Assembly: GCA_016647705.1 (NCBI GenBank)
Contig: CM028328.1
Span: forward strand, 45,620,147 to 45,684,146
Direction: 5' to 3'
Length of the DNA stretch: 64,000 nt
Source of the DNA: Eucommia ulmoides
Taxonomy: Eukaryota; Streptophyta; Magnoliopsida; Garryales; Eucommiaceae
Shown here piece by piece: positions 35,667 to 47,049 of the stretch (positions are counted from its first letter, which is position 1; each line of letters begins with the position of its first letter). The translations under genes were made by a program, and so were the position numbers. The notes below the pieces were generated by a model that ran no database searches, was not told the origin of the DNA, and was given only the letters and a program-made list of their open reading frames with translations.

Positions 35667-37301
35667 AGGTAGGTCGACCTGTGCATAATATGAACTCTTT
35701 ATATCTACAAGTCGGCAGAGCGATCGACCTATAAAGAGAAATAGAACTCTCTAAATCTCTAGGTCGACAGATAGGTCGACCGATGGGCATAGAATCTTTG
35801 GCTTGGATACATATTGAATTGAGCGGTCGACTTATGTGTCTGTTTCAGAATATTATGGAATTCCGAATTTTATTCTGAAAGTAGCCGTTACTAGCCGTTT
35901 TTTTTGTTTTTTTTTTTTTTTTGTTAGGATTCATGAGAGATTTTAGGGATTTAATATTATTTGAGATATGCAACACGTATTATGTTATCCCTATAGATTT
36001 GGTTCATTAAGTTTGAATATTTCTCAATTTGGTACATATAATTATTTCTATTCTATTTAATTGTGATTGAGAAATATTTGGGGGGGCTTAATTAAGAAGT
36101 TTAAAAGCTATAATTAAGTTATTTGAACCAAGATGAAGTTTTAATGATATAAGAGGTCTATAAAAGCAATTAAGTGTCATAACAAATGGGAACTAGCCGT
36201 TAGAGAACTGATTTTGATCCCATTTATATAGACTTGCGTTTTTCATATCATAAAAAGATATTAAGAGATATTACTGAGCTTTTCTAAGAGAAATCATATT
36301 GAGATTTATGAGAACTGTTCTAAGAGTCATTCTTGAGAATTATTTGATGTGAATCATTGTTACTACCGAATCTGAAGTAACATCGCTCTAATTATTTTTT
36401 CAGTGAATTCCGGCCGAGATCTTTCCAAATTACTCTCTATTTAGTATTGCTTGATTAATTTTTGGAATTTGATCTTTAGAAATTGTTTTCTGATTTTTTA
36501 TTGAAAAATATTTTTTAAATAATTTTTTGAATCAATTTGATTACGTGATACCCATTTTTGTTTAAAATCAGATTTTGAATATCTTACTTTTCTATCACTA
36601 GTTTTGGGATATTGATTGAGTTTTAATTTATCTGGGGTGGTAGAAGCTTCGAGTGAAAAAAAACATTTGTCAATTTTTAATTGTTAAGTTGAGTGACGGA
36701 TTAAATACTGTTGGGAGTATTTAATCTAAGGGTAGCTGGTTTCAGTCTCTTTCTGTAAAAAGATTAAGATAGTAATTCTTCCTTAATTGAATTATTTTGT
36801 GTGAATTTTGTAACAGTTCAATCCTTACCGGGTAAAAGGATGTTTGGAGTGTTTGTGAGGTTTTGAATCTTTAGCCTTTGTGTTAAAAAGAATTAAGTTA
36901 TTCTTGAACCTGTAAAAAGTAGATGTTATTCCTTAGCTTGTAAAAAAAAATTGTAAAGGTTGATTCTAAGCCTGTAAAATAATCTTTGTAAGGGTTTGGT
37001 TCCTACCTTTAAAGTGATCTTGAGTTTAGTGGATGCAACTCTCCGTGGGGCTCGGAGGACTAGATTAGCCAAGAGCAGCTTGTTGAATTAGTATAAATTT
37101 CTGGTGTGCTGCTATCTTTACATTATTTATTATTGTTGTTTGGTGTACACCTAGTTGATTTTATATTTCCACTGTGATTTAAAGATAATAATTATTTTAG
37201 GATTAAAATTAATTATTTGAGTTATTAAAGTATTTTTTTCTCTGATATTTTTTAATTACCCAATTGACCCCCCATCTTGAGTATTTCACTAGGTCAATAA
37301 T

Positions 37302-37313
37302 TGGCATCAGAGT
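37302..37313 (+). other. Primer binding site of the SIRE-like element
   Basis: TGGCATCAGAGT, two bases after the LTR end, matches TGGTATCAGAGC (initiator tRNA-Met complement) at ten of twelve positions. Confidence 0.8.
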
Positions 37314-37358
37314 TGGTTTTAACTTGATATACCTCACACTATAGCTAAACACGATCAC

Positions 37359-38550
37359 ATGGAGTGTCTTGATTCTGAAGTTATGTGTACTACTATTAAT
37401 TCTGATTCTTCTAATAGTCATTGTTTTGATCTTGAGACTGATATAATTTGTAATTATGAGAATGCAGATAAGGCTATTAAGACGCTTATTACTCTTACGT
37501 ATGTTTTTGGAAAGAGAATTTTAAACTAGAGCAAAGAATTGCAATTGTTGAAAATAAGAAGTTTAGTATTGTCAAATCTCTTAAGAAAAAGAATTTGGAC
37601 AAATATTTTGAAACTATCGAGTTTAAAAATACTTTATCTGAAATTAGTAAGTTGTGTGAGAAAATTGAGTCTCTCGAGGATGAGACTGAGGTTTTGAAAA
37701 ATGATTTTTTTGATTTTCAACAGAATGAAATTTAAAAGGAAAAATCTTGAAACCTTGAATTAGGCCTTGAGTATTGAATTGGACAATATAAGGTGTGAGC
37801 TTGATAGAGCTCATGTGAAACTTCATTCTGTTGAAAATGAGTGCCAAATTCTTAAGAATGATCTTGAATTTATGCATAAAAAGAATTTTGATCTACAGAT
37901 AGACGTTAGCACTAATGAACGGTTACTTGAGCAGACTCAAAAGAAGCTTAAAGAAGTAATGGATAAATTCAAGGATGTTGAGAGTACTAAATCTATTGAA
38001 AAAACCAATAGTTACTAAAGTTGTTACTCAAAATCGCAGACAATATTATGCTCCCGTAAAAAACACTGACTATTCGAAGAGGCATGCTAATAGAATTAAG
38101 TGTTTTTATTGTAGTAAATTTGGTCATTATGAAAACTCTTGTTATTTATTACATGGTTACCCTGTTGGATCTAGAAACAACTGGATACCAAAAAGAGAAA
38201 AGTTTGGTACAGATACTAATCAGAGATTTAGACAAAGGTACAATGAATACTACGTGCCGACAAGGAGATTTGAACAGAAAAAAAGGTACAATGAATATTC
38301 TTTTCCTAAGAAGGAACCGAGGTTTAATATACTAAATAAGAAGAATCAGCATGTGCCAAATGAAAGAGTACAAAAGCAACAAGCTCAATATGTGAGAGCT
38401 GACAAAGCTTATCCACAACAAACGGCAAGATACCAGTACAAGAAAAAGTTCATTTACAAAGTTGTACCAAAGCAGCCTGAAGTACAAAACAAAGGTAAAG
38501 AAGTTCTTACTGAAGTAGTTCAGAAAATTGCCATTCCTAAGAAGGAATAA
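37359..38550 (+). pseudogene. Copia Gag C-terminal region with coiled coil and zinc knuckle
   Basis: The region starts at ATG 37359. Across at least three frame changes (near 37500, 37735 and 37990) it reads as a long charged helical stretch, for example LDNIRCELDRAHVKLHSVEN and LLEQTQKKLKEVMDKFKD. The last frame (37975-38550) has the zinc knuckle CFYCSKFGHYENSC (CX2CX4HX4C, about 38101-38142), followed by a basic, Tyr/Arg/Gln-rich tail. The N-terminal Gag domain of copia elements is absent. Helix plus single knuckle fits the C-terminal part of SIRE-type Gag, which would package element RNA. Protease, which should follow, is absent. Confidence 0.75.
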
Positions 38551-38739
38551 ATTAAGTAGAAAAATCAAGTATTGGTGAAATCAAAGGATTCCAAATCAAA
38601 AATTAGCAATCCATCAAAGGTACACACGCCACTTGCTCCCAAAGATGATCCAGGTATGTCAAAAAAATTTAAGTTTAAGTTTATTAATTTTGTTAGGGAG
38701 ACTGAGTCTGCTTATTTTGAAATTTAGATGTTTGTGATA

Positions 38740-38742
<3 letters not shown>

Positions 38743-38790
<48 letters not shown>
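38743..38790. repeat. (GT)n microsatellite
   Basis: About 24 uninterrupted GT units lie between the gag end and the envelope-like promoter, roughly where pol should be. Confidence 0.95.
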
Positions 38791-38792
<2 letters not shown>

Positions 38793-38912
38793 AAATGTGT
38801 GGTAATTAAATTTTTATAAAATATATGTGGATCAAAATAAGGGGTAAAAATTGAGCTAAGTTGATCAAATTAGGGTTTAATACACAAAAAATCAAACAAC
38901 TCAGAATGAGCA

Positions 38913-39025
38913 GTCGACTCATGAGTCGACCGACAGTAGCAAGTTGGAATATAAAGAGATACACTGTATTTATCTGTCGACTGCCTTTAAGATGGAAATC
39001 GACTGACCATTACAAGATATAAATA
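38913..39025 (+). promoter_or_regulatory. Candidate internal promoter of the envelope-like gene
   Basis: A perfect 18-bp palindrome, GTCGACTCATGAGTCGAC (38913-38930), and further GTCGAC-type copies (about 38975-39005) precede a TATA box, TATAAATA (39018-39025). A CT-rich leader follows. The palindrome matches the first motif of the LTR U3 cluster (4361-4378) with one base changed. In LTR copies the same order, palindromes then TATA, is seen. Confidence 0.55.
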
Positions 39026-39214
39026 CCCTCACTTGATTATTTCATTTCATCCGAAACTAAAACCTTTTTTTCTCTAAAACTCTTCCTCTCCCAACTTTGT
39101 TCAAGCATAAACTTCACTAAATCAGTTCATTTCGGCTTGGATTAGAAGATTTTTGGGTTGAATCTAAAGTTCTAAGGCTTGGATCTGAGATTTGGTGGCT
39201 CATTACTCGCGAAA

Positions 39215-39320
39215 AAAGGTTGGTTTTCTCTGATTTCTAGGGTTTCAGTTGGTTCTCGATTTAGGGTTAATCTCTAGAGTTATTTTGGTTGATTTATTTT
39301 AAATTTGTGTGAAAAAATCC
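39215..39320 (+). other. Possible 5' UTR intron before the envelope-like gene
   Basis: AAAAAAG followed by GTTGGTTTTC (about 39215) could be a donor, and a T-rich stretch with AAATCCTAG near 39322 could be an acceptor just before the coding part. This is weaker than the intron predicted at 22825-23178. Confidence 0.3.
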
Positions 39321-39322
39321 TA

Positions 39323-40581
39323 GAATCAAGAATCGTGCTCAAAGGGCTATATTCGATAATGTATTTTTTCGAAATGAAGATGATGAGAAAAAATATAATG
39401 AGGGGTTTGTCAACCGAAAGGTTTTAGGTTGCAAACCTATAGATTTTGTTAGTTTGAAAGAGAAAAATATTGATATTGAAGGTTATTTTAGGAAATTAGG
39501 GTGGGTTGATTTTGTCACTCAAAGGAATGAGTGGATGCAGATATAGGTGAGAATGTTCTATAACAATCTCACTTACAATAATATTGAAATTTCATCCTAT
39601 GTTAAAAGAAAAGAAATCTAGTTTAATAGGGGGTTATTATGTGATATTCTGTAAATACCTAGAGGAGATGTAGTTCCGTACAATACCCCTCACTGGCTTT
39701 CGATAAATTTCAATAGAATGGTAATTGTTGAGAAATTTGATTTAGATGGAGACAAAGCAGGATCATTATCTCTTAACCATCGATTCCTTCATTTGGTGCT
39801 AACCTATACGGTTGTGCCTAGAGGGGGAAGTCATGATAATATAAATGACTTTGATCTTTATTTGATGAATGAGATTGTTGAAGGGGAGAAAATTAGATCT
39901 AGCTCATATCATGATGGACCACATGAAGTATCATGTTCAGAAACCCTCTAGAATATTACCCAATGCTGATGCACTCCAAAAGTTGTTTGATCTCTTTGGA
40001 GTTGAAACTGATCATAATGAGCAAATATTCATGACAATCACACCCGGATGGATCAATGTGCTTTGTTAATGGGATATGAGTATAGAGGAAATAGATGGGT
40101 ATAGAGGAAATAGATGGGTAAAGAAGAGGAATCAGAAAAGGTAAAGAATGCAAGTTGTGGGCAAGGAAGAAGATAATGAAAAATAAATGAGTATACATCA
40201 GAAGATGGATTTTCTTCATGATCAGATTGATGGTCTAAGGGTACATGCAGATCTAATAGATGATTGGATGACTGGATTAGAAAATAAAATGGTACAAATG
40301 AATATGAACATGGAAGATGGATTTGGGAAAATCACAGGGAATCTAGAACAAATGTTTCAGTTTATGCAGTCATCTCATCACAGATACCAGCAGCAGTACA
40401 ATGCTCAGCCACACTTTATAGGACATCCTATATTTGTAGCACAGCAGGGCCATCTAGAGCAGGACCGTCAACGTCGTTTCATCAGCAAATGACTCCAGGA
40501 TCTATTGTTCAACCAGGAGTTTCGTATCCTCAGCAACCAGCCACTAGTCCGATGGGACTTTATTATCACTTTTCTAGATAG
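39323..40581 (+). pseudogene. Envelope-like / putative plant transposon protein of the SIRE-like element
   Basis: Readable blocks are NRAQRAIFDNVFFRNEDDEK, FRKLGWVDFVTQRNEWMQI then stop, FYNNLTYNNIEISSYVKRKE then stop, and GLLCDIL. LSLNHRFLHLVLTYTVVPRG and NDFDLYLMNEIVEGEK follow. After a frame change near 39890 come MMDHMKYHVQKP and LFDLFGVETDHNE. This is the same domain type as on the minus strand at 22193, with the GWxxF, FYxNL and VPRGG hallmarks. The C-terminal part (40187-40492) is a helical, Met/Gln-rich segment (MQSSHHRYQQQYNAQ), and the frame ends at TAG 40579. At least four stops and two frameshifts are present. Confidence 0.75.
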
Positions 40582-41017
40582 AGCCCTCATTAGACTTTAT
40601 CTTTATTCTCTTTTTAAATTTGTTAGTGAGACAAGTTCCACATTTACTATTTCAGTCTGTAATAGCTAATTTAGGATTTTGGTGAACCTTGATTTCTAGT
40701 GTATGAATTTTGATGGATTAACTAGACTTGATCTACTTAGTTAATTTTTTTATCCCTAATGATGATCCACATGGTATTTGTTTAAAATGATCTTAATGCA
40801 TAAAGTTGATTATATGGATTGATTCAATGTGTTTTTCAAGAGTTATATATATATATATTACTTTAGGTTTATTCTTTCAAAATAAATTATATGTTTGCCT
40901 AAAGTAGAGTTCATGTGTTTCTCTTCTCCCCAATTTTTTTTTTTTTTTTTTTTTTTCTTTTTGAGATAACAAAGAGGGAGAATTAGTTGATGTTTTATTA
41001 AATATCTTAAGGCGGAG

Positions 41018-42705
41018 TGGTGGCCGTAATTATTGCGCTTCCACTTTCACCGTAAGTGTACGGATCAAGTTTTAATATAATAGACCTTTCAGTTGGGTAT
41101 CGTATCCACAGGGATTGGTTGAGATTACTTTCGAGTACCGCGATTGTCATAATCCGACTTTATCTAGGTGACAAAAATGTAGTTAATTAATTAATACTAA
41201 TACTAAAATACTACTTTAACTATACTAGTTACTAATACGAGATAGTTATGGGATGGAGTATCTAGGGATTAACTCTATTTACTTAAACACGTTTGATTTC
41301 GTTTAGTTTACAATAATGGTGTTCAATCTATTTGACAATCTCAATATCTAAAACTCCTCCGCCACCTCTCCCGAGTGTAAGATGGGGGATATAATGCAAC
41401 TTCGTGTCAACGAAGAAGTCCCCCTCAACGTCTTAACGACCCTAAGTTGCGTGAGTCTTACCCCAACCTCATTGATTGCACACAAAACCTCAGTTCGTAA
41501 ACTCCCTCACCACCTCTCCCGAGTGTAAGACGAGGGATATAATATGACTTTGTGTCAACAAAGAAGTCTCCCTCAAAGTCTTAACGACTCTAGGTCACGT
41601 GAGTCTCGTCCCAACGTCATTGATTTCATGCATTATGTTTACCCTATCGACAATCTCAATTTTAAAACTCCACCGCCACCTCTCCCGAGTAAGACAAGGG
41701 AATACATGACTTCGAGTCAACGAAGAAGTCCCCCTCAACATCTTAACGACCCTAGGTCACGTGAGTCTTGCCCCAACATCATTGATTATCCACATCCTAA
41801 CCCCAACCAGGTTATCGGATCGTGACGTTTATTTATTTTAATCCGAATTCGGGATTTGTTAAATCCCGTATTCTCAATATATCATTCTAAACATAATAAA
41901 TAAACAATATGATAAACACACTCAAACATTGAAGAACAATCATCAAAGAAACAAAACTCAACCAAAATTACGTCTTTATAAACGATATTAATCCCATATA
42001 TAATCCACGTTTAACCTATGGCCATAGCCGTTTATATAATTAAAACTAGACTAAACATGCTCAAACATATATTGAAGACAAGAAATAAAAATAAAAACAG
42101 ATGAACTTAGCCAATATCCGAAGATTACCGCTAAAATCGTCCACCGAACGATTCTCCTTCTCCGCGTGTTGATCTTCTCCTTCGGATATGTTTGAGCACT
42201 CCCCATACTCTCTCTATTTACTAACCTAATCCTTAAGGGTTGCAATGGTCGGAGGGCTCAGGAGAGGGGAGAAAAAGGGTATAAATAGACAAAATATCTA
42301 AAAATAAATATCTAACACTGCGCAGAGGCCACCGCCGCGATGGTGGAGTATGTCGGTTAAAGTTCGCCTAGGCGGTAGAGTAGGCAATGGATTAGGAAAA
42401 ATTTCTGTTGGTTCACCGCCTAGGCAGTGAGGTTTCAACAAATATGGATTTTTCTCAGCTTCTTCACCACCGCGGCGGTGGGCTTGTTTGTAGAATCTTG
42501 ATGTCTTGCTCGTTTTTCCACCGTTCTCCAACCGTTCTCAATACCAATTGATCGTTTATGCTCCGATTTCATGCCTTTTCACCCCCACGCACCTGTTTTA
42601 ATACAAAAAGAATAAAAACATATTACAACGTATTAAAAACATAATAAACGTACTTGAACACTAACAAATTTGGTTTTCAAATATATAGGTAATTTACACC
42701 TATCA
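41018..42705 (-). mobile_element. Athila-like solo LTR
   Basis: On the minus strand it starts TGATAGGTGTAAATTACC and ends GCGCAATAATTACGGCCACCA. CGGAG (41013-41017) and GGGAG (42706-42710) flank it, a target duplication with one difference. It is 1688 bp, longer than the related LTR at 6735 (1310 bp), owing to a tandem triplication at 41334-41800. Palindromes of the CACCGCC..GGCGGTG kind lie at about 42329, 42365, 42414 and 42465. Confidence 0.85.
41334..41800. repeat. Tandem triplication of about 150-165 bp in the solo LTR
   Basis: Units start at about 41334, 41484 and 41649. Each contains CCACCTCTCCCGAGTGTAAG or a close form, then GAAGAAGTC(C/T)CCCTCAA, GTCTTAACGAC and CGTGAGTCT(T/C)(A/G)CCCCAAC. 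The related LTRs (6735, 15072, 23826) carry one such segment in the opposite orientation, so the expansion is private to this copy. Confidence 0.85.
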
Positions 42706-42884
42706 GGGAGTTTATTTTTATATTTGTGCTTTATTGATTATTATTTATTTTATTTTTTTTAATATCTTCATTACTATGCTTAAATGAGTTATAAAACTTG
42801 TCCTCGGATTCAGGGGGAGTGTGGTTATATTATTGTTTTGAAAAAAATATCAAAGTTAATTGTCATCATAAAAAAAAAAGAGAT

Positions 42885-45042
42885 TGTTGATCCTAAGATT
42901 TTGATGGACAATTAAACGTTGATTTTGTTTGTGGAACTAATGGTTTGATTAGATGTTTCAGTTTATTAGTTCCAAATGATGAAGTTATGATGAAAGATTA
43001 AGAGGTTAAAGAATTTGAAGAACCTAGGGAAAATAACTCATGTTAAATTTCAACTCTTAATATCCCATTTAAGATCACACACGACACAAAAAGATTTTTA
43101 AATGATTTTTATAAATATGTGTGTTTTTAATAGGATCCTAATTAGCTAAATAATTTCCTCTTATGCGTAATTGAAAAAGAAATATTTATAATTGATTAAA
43201 ATTGAATTTAAGTATTTAGTGGAGTTAACCAAGAAAAGAAATTGGTTAAAGGGGCCAAAACGTCAATGAGAATGAATTAAAAACAAATTTAGAAGAGGTT
43301 CCAGCATCCATAAGTCGACTGGTAAGTCAACCGAAACAAAGAAAAAAAACTCTATGTATCTCTCGGTCGACAGGTAGGTCGACCTGTGCGTAAATATGAA
43401 CTCTTTGTATCTATAAGTCGACATAGCTGTTGACCTATGAAGAGAAATGGAATTTTCTGAATCTCTAGGTCGACAGATAGGTCGACCGATGGGTACAGAA
43501 TCTTTGGCTTGGCTACATCCTGAATTGAGCAGTCGACTGCTAATCTTGATCGGTCTGCTTATAGGTCTATTTCAGGATATTATGGAATTCCAAATTTTAT
43601 TCTGAAAGTAGCCATTATTAGCCATTTTTATTTTTATTTTTTTGTTAGGATTCATGAAAGATTTTAGGGATTTAATATTATTTGAGATGTGCAACACGTA
43701 TTATGTTATCCCTATATATTTGGTTCATTAAGTTTGAATATTTCTCAATTTACTACATATAATTGTTTCTATTCTATTTAATTGTGATTGAGAAATATTT
43801 GGGGGGCTTAATTGGGAAGTTTAAAAGCTATAATTAAGTGATTTGAACCAAGATGAAGTTTTAATGATATAAGGGGTCTATAAGAGCAATTAAGTGTCAT
43901 AACAAATAGGAACTAGCCTTTAGAGAGCAGATTTTGATCCCATTTATATAGACTTGCATTTTTCATATCATAAAAAGAGATTAGAGATATTGCTGAGATT
44001 TTCTAAGAGAAATTATATTGAGATTTGTGAGAGCTTTTCTAAGAGTCATTCTTGAGAATTATTTGATGTGAATCATTGTTGCTACCGAATTTGAAGTAAC
44101 ACCGCTCTAATTATTTTTTCGGTGAATTCTGGCTGAGATCTTTCCAAATTACTCTCTATTTAGTATTGCTTGATTAATTTTTGGAATTTGATCTTTAGAA
44201 ATTGTTTTCTGATTTTTTATTGAAAAATATTTTTAAACAATTTCTTGAATCAATTTGATTGCGTGTTAAATTACGTGCTATCCATTTTTGTTTAAAATTA
44301 GATTTTGAATATCTCACTTTTCTATCACTAGTTTTGGAATATTAATTGAGTTTTAATTTATCTAGAGTAGTAGAAGTTTCGAGTGAGAAAAATCACTTGT
44401 CAATTTTTAATTGGTAAGTTGAGTGACGAATTAAATACTGTTGGGAGTATTTAATCTAAGGGTGGCTGGTTTCAGTCTCTTCCTGTAAAGAGATTGAGGT
44501 AGTAATTCTTACTTAATTAAATTGTTTTGTGTGAATTTTGTAACGGTTCAATCCTTACCAGGTAAAAGGATATTTGGAGTGTTTGTGAGGTTTTGATTCT
44601 TTAGCCTTCGTATTAAAAAGAATTAAGCTATTCTTGAGCCTGTAAAAAGTAGAGGTTATTCCTTGGCTTATGAAAAAGAATTTTTGTAAATGTTGATTCT
44701 AAACTTGTAAAAGAATCTTTGTGAGGGTTTGGTTCCTACCTTTAAAGGGATTTTGAGTTTAGTGGGTGCGACTCTCCGTGGGGCTCGGAGGACTGGACTA
44801 GCCAAGAGTAACTTGGTGAATCAGTATAAATTTCTGGTGTGCTGCAATATTTACATTATTTATTGTTGTTTGGTGTACATCTAGTTGATTTTATACTTCC
44901 TCTATGATTTAAAGATAATAATTAATTTAGGATTAAAATTAATTTTTTGAGTTATTAAAGTATTTTTTCTTTGATATTTTTTAATTACCCAATTCACCCC
45001 CTTCCCCCCCCCCCCCCTCTCAGGTATTTCACTAGGCCAACA
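42885..45042 (+). repeat. 3' LTR of the SIRE-like element
   Basis: It is 2158 bp, starts TGTTGATCCTAAGATTTTGA and ends ACTAGGCCAACA. It differs more from its 5' partner (visible substitutions every 10-15 bp at the start) than the Tekay LTRs differ from each other, in line with nesting order. A GTCGAC cluster lies at about 43315-43560, a TATA-like CATTTATATAGAC at 43941, and a poly-C run at 45004-45017. Confidence 0.9.
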
Positions 45043-45047
45043 ACAAG

Positions 45048-46428
45048 GATTTCTTAAACTTATCACTTCCTACCACAAAGTCGACACACAATAGAAATTA
45101 TTATAGTTCATCATGTCAAGAGTCCTATTGTTCTTTTCCAGTCTTGAACTTATCACTTCTTACCATGGAGTTCAGACTAGGAAAGAAAACTATACATATT
45201 GTTTAAGAAATGCGTTCGAGGCCTTTTTCGAATGCGTAGGAGCTTATTTGGTGACTAATAGGCCCGTACTATTCAAAAAATGCTCTTGAGGATTTTTTAC
45301 AAAATAATGAAAAAGAAAAACTACTCCAATCCCGGAAAAGGTGAAGAATCCAAGCCTTCGGAGTCCGAGCTTGAGTAGTAGAAGTTTCCCGTCTCGTACT
45401 AGCTCTGCGCCAGAGACAGGGATCATATATTCTTCTTTTTCTCCTCATTCTTATCTAGAAGCTTCTCTTTCCTCGCCTTCAGTGCAGCGTAATGGGCTTT
45501 GTGGAGTTGCACTCTGGCCCGCAACGCCTCATTTTGTTTCTCCGCTGCCCACAACTAACCACGGAGCTCTTGGAGTTGGGACATTACATAGATATGGACG
45601 GCATCGAGGGAGGTGTAGAGGACAGAGACTTCATCAATTACTCGAAGCCAAGGGTGTTGCTTATCGAAAACCTTCGCCTTCGTCATGAGTTAGCGAAAAA
45701 TGATCCCCTACTTAACCTCCTTCTTTCGTTCAGCTTGAATAGCATCAAAGATATCAGAAGCAGACGATGATGAAGCTATAATGGAAGCGTAACAAAAGCA
45801 AGAAAAGAAAAACGAGAGAGAGAAGAGAAAACAAAGAAAAATTATAGGAGAAGACCTTGAGGAGGTATAACCTTAAATAGCCAAACCAATGATCGTGAAG
45901 CGAGAGAAAAGGGAAAAGCAATCATCTAGCTATTTATGACCAAACGGCGACAGCGAATATCGAGGGAAAAGTCATGGTTTTCTAATCCAAGTATGGCGAG
46001 GGCTTAAGGCAAGCCATGATAACTTGAACATCACCATTACAATTATCGATAAGATCAAATAAGTGAAGGACGATTAAGGAACCAAACAGTGCTTAGCTGA
46101 TCTGTACCGTTTGGTAGAAGTAAGCACTTAATCAGATTTGAACTAATCTCGTTCAAATATAAAACCCAATCCAACTAAGAGAAGGTCAATCCTGATTGAA
46201 TAAATATTGGGCCCAACTAAAAGAACCAAAGGCCTAACACACAGCCTCTAGTATCTTGAATGAATTACCCCACTTTGCCTAAGGCACATCAACTACACTG
46301 TTCAGCACCACTTCCCCCAAATTACACTCTGTCCAAGAATTCAAGAAAGGCCCAACCCCGAAGAAGCACGTACCAAGGAACTAAAGAAAAAGAATGACAT
46401 TTTGTCCCGATATGATTAGTCGGCACAA
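45048..46428 (+). other. 3' untranslated region of the Tat-like element
   Basis: Apart from the antisense frame at 45321-45779, no gene is visible. The region is purine-rich on the plus strand near 45780-45860 and leads into the polypurine tract. Confidence 0.55.
45321..45779 (-). pseudogene. Antisense ORF of the Tat-like element
   Basis: On the minus strand one frame of exactly 153 codons runs from ATA 45779-45777 to TAG 45323-45321 with five internal stops and no frameshift. It begins ASSSSASDIFDAIQAERKKE after the ATA, which stands where ATG would be expected. The middle has IYVMSQLQELRG and a strongly helical, charged run, LWAAEKQNEALRARVQLHKA then HYAALKARKEKLLDKNEEKK. It ends YSSSDSEGLDSSPFPGLE. 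Tat-lineage elements are known to carry an antisense frame of unknown function between integrase and the 3' LTR. A coiled coil is my inference from composition. Confidence 0.6.
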
Positions 46429-46444
46429 AATTCAGGAGGACAGA
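46429..46444 (+). other. Polypurine tract of the Tat-like element
   Basis: AAATTCAGGAGGACAGA-type purine-rich sequence lies immediately before the 3' LTR start TGATGTAG. Confidence 0.75.
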
Positions 46445-47049
46445 TGATGTAGAAAAAATTTCCATGTGTGAATAGTGGAGTTGGACTCAAGACGACGGGT
46501 CGGGCCGACAGATAGGACCCGACCCGATTGAACAAAGTTGCAGACCAACAACTAACCATGGGCCATCGAATCAGATAACCCAAAGAAGAAAGCGATAGTC
46601 CTGCTAATAAAGCCTAGCTACGTAAATGGACCAGCCCAACAAAGGATACAGCATTTAATAGGGGCCCAGGGGTCGGATCCAAAACAAGTAAGTCAACAAC
46701 GACCGTTACCTCACCAACCCCGCCACCCATGCACGAATGTGATTAACGCCACTTCCCGTAATAAGAGCACGGGCTACGATCACGGTGTCTGGTTATGGAA
46801 CGTGGAGAAGATCATGGTGGAAATGGCTAACCTGAAAAGTGACTTATATATACGATGGGATAGGCATTAGAGAAGGCGAACTGGACTTTGGCCATGAAAT
46901 TGTATTCTTCTTGTTTAAAGGCTTTCTTTGTAATGATGGTATTTTTTACCCTCCTTAGAGGATTTTAATCTAAGTGGGTAGTACGTGTTGTTGAGTTTTC
47001 CGACACATGTGGCTTTGGTTCACACACCGGGTGAATTTTGGCAACATCA
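46445..47049 (+). repeat. 3' LTR of the Tat-like element
   Basis: It matches 2753-3357 from TGATGT to GAATTTTGGCAACA. Ending at TCA (47049) gives a CA terminus and leaves AAGGT as a perfect target duplication. Confidence 0.85.

Larger units (their letters stand above)
25360..37299 (+). repeat. 5' LTR of SIRE-like element, split by Tekay insertion
   Basis: The LTR proper is 25360-25863 plus 35672-37299, about 2132 bp. The break falls within the GTCGAC palindrome cluster and shows the AGGTA duplication of the inserted element. The 3' end reads TCACTAGGTCAATA, where the sister LTRs have GGCCAACA or GGCTAACA. Confidence 0.9.
40582..42884 (+). other. 3' non-coding region of the SIRE-like element, with solo LTR inside
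   Basis: No gene is visible. A poly-T run (about 40936-40956) and GATAACAAAGAGGGAGAATT lie before the solo LTR at 41018. After it, GATTCAGGGGGAGTGTGG and finally AAAAAAAAAGAGAT, a polypurine tract, precede the 3' LTR. Confidence 0.6.
25360..45042 (+). mobile_element. SIRE-like Ty1/copia element lacking pol, split by nested insertions
   Basis: ACAAG at 25355-25359 and 45043-45047 bounds the element. The LTRs of about 2.13 and 2.16 kb start TGTTGATCCTAAGATTTTGA. A tRNA-iMet type primer site follows the first and an A/G-rich tract precedes the second. Inside are a gag C-terminal part with zinc knuckle and an envelope-like gene, but no protease, integrase, RT or RNase H. Long LTRs and an envelope-like gene suggest the SIRE/Maximus lineage; without pol this cannot be confirmed. 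Insertions within it are a Tekay-type element in the 5' LTR and an Athila-like solo LTR near the 3' end. Confidence 0.85.

Noticed and set aside
37301..37316. tRNA gene suggested by the TGGCATCAGAG string, and similar strings at 32790, 8051 and 16445
   Set aside because: Only the short primer-site match is present just inside LTRs; no cloverleaf can be formed.
45341..45770. Plus-strand frames of 115 and 92 codons in the Tat 3' region
   Set aside because: The minus-strand frame of 153 codons has a more protein-like composition and fits the known antisense ORF position.
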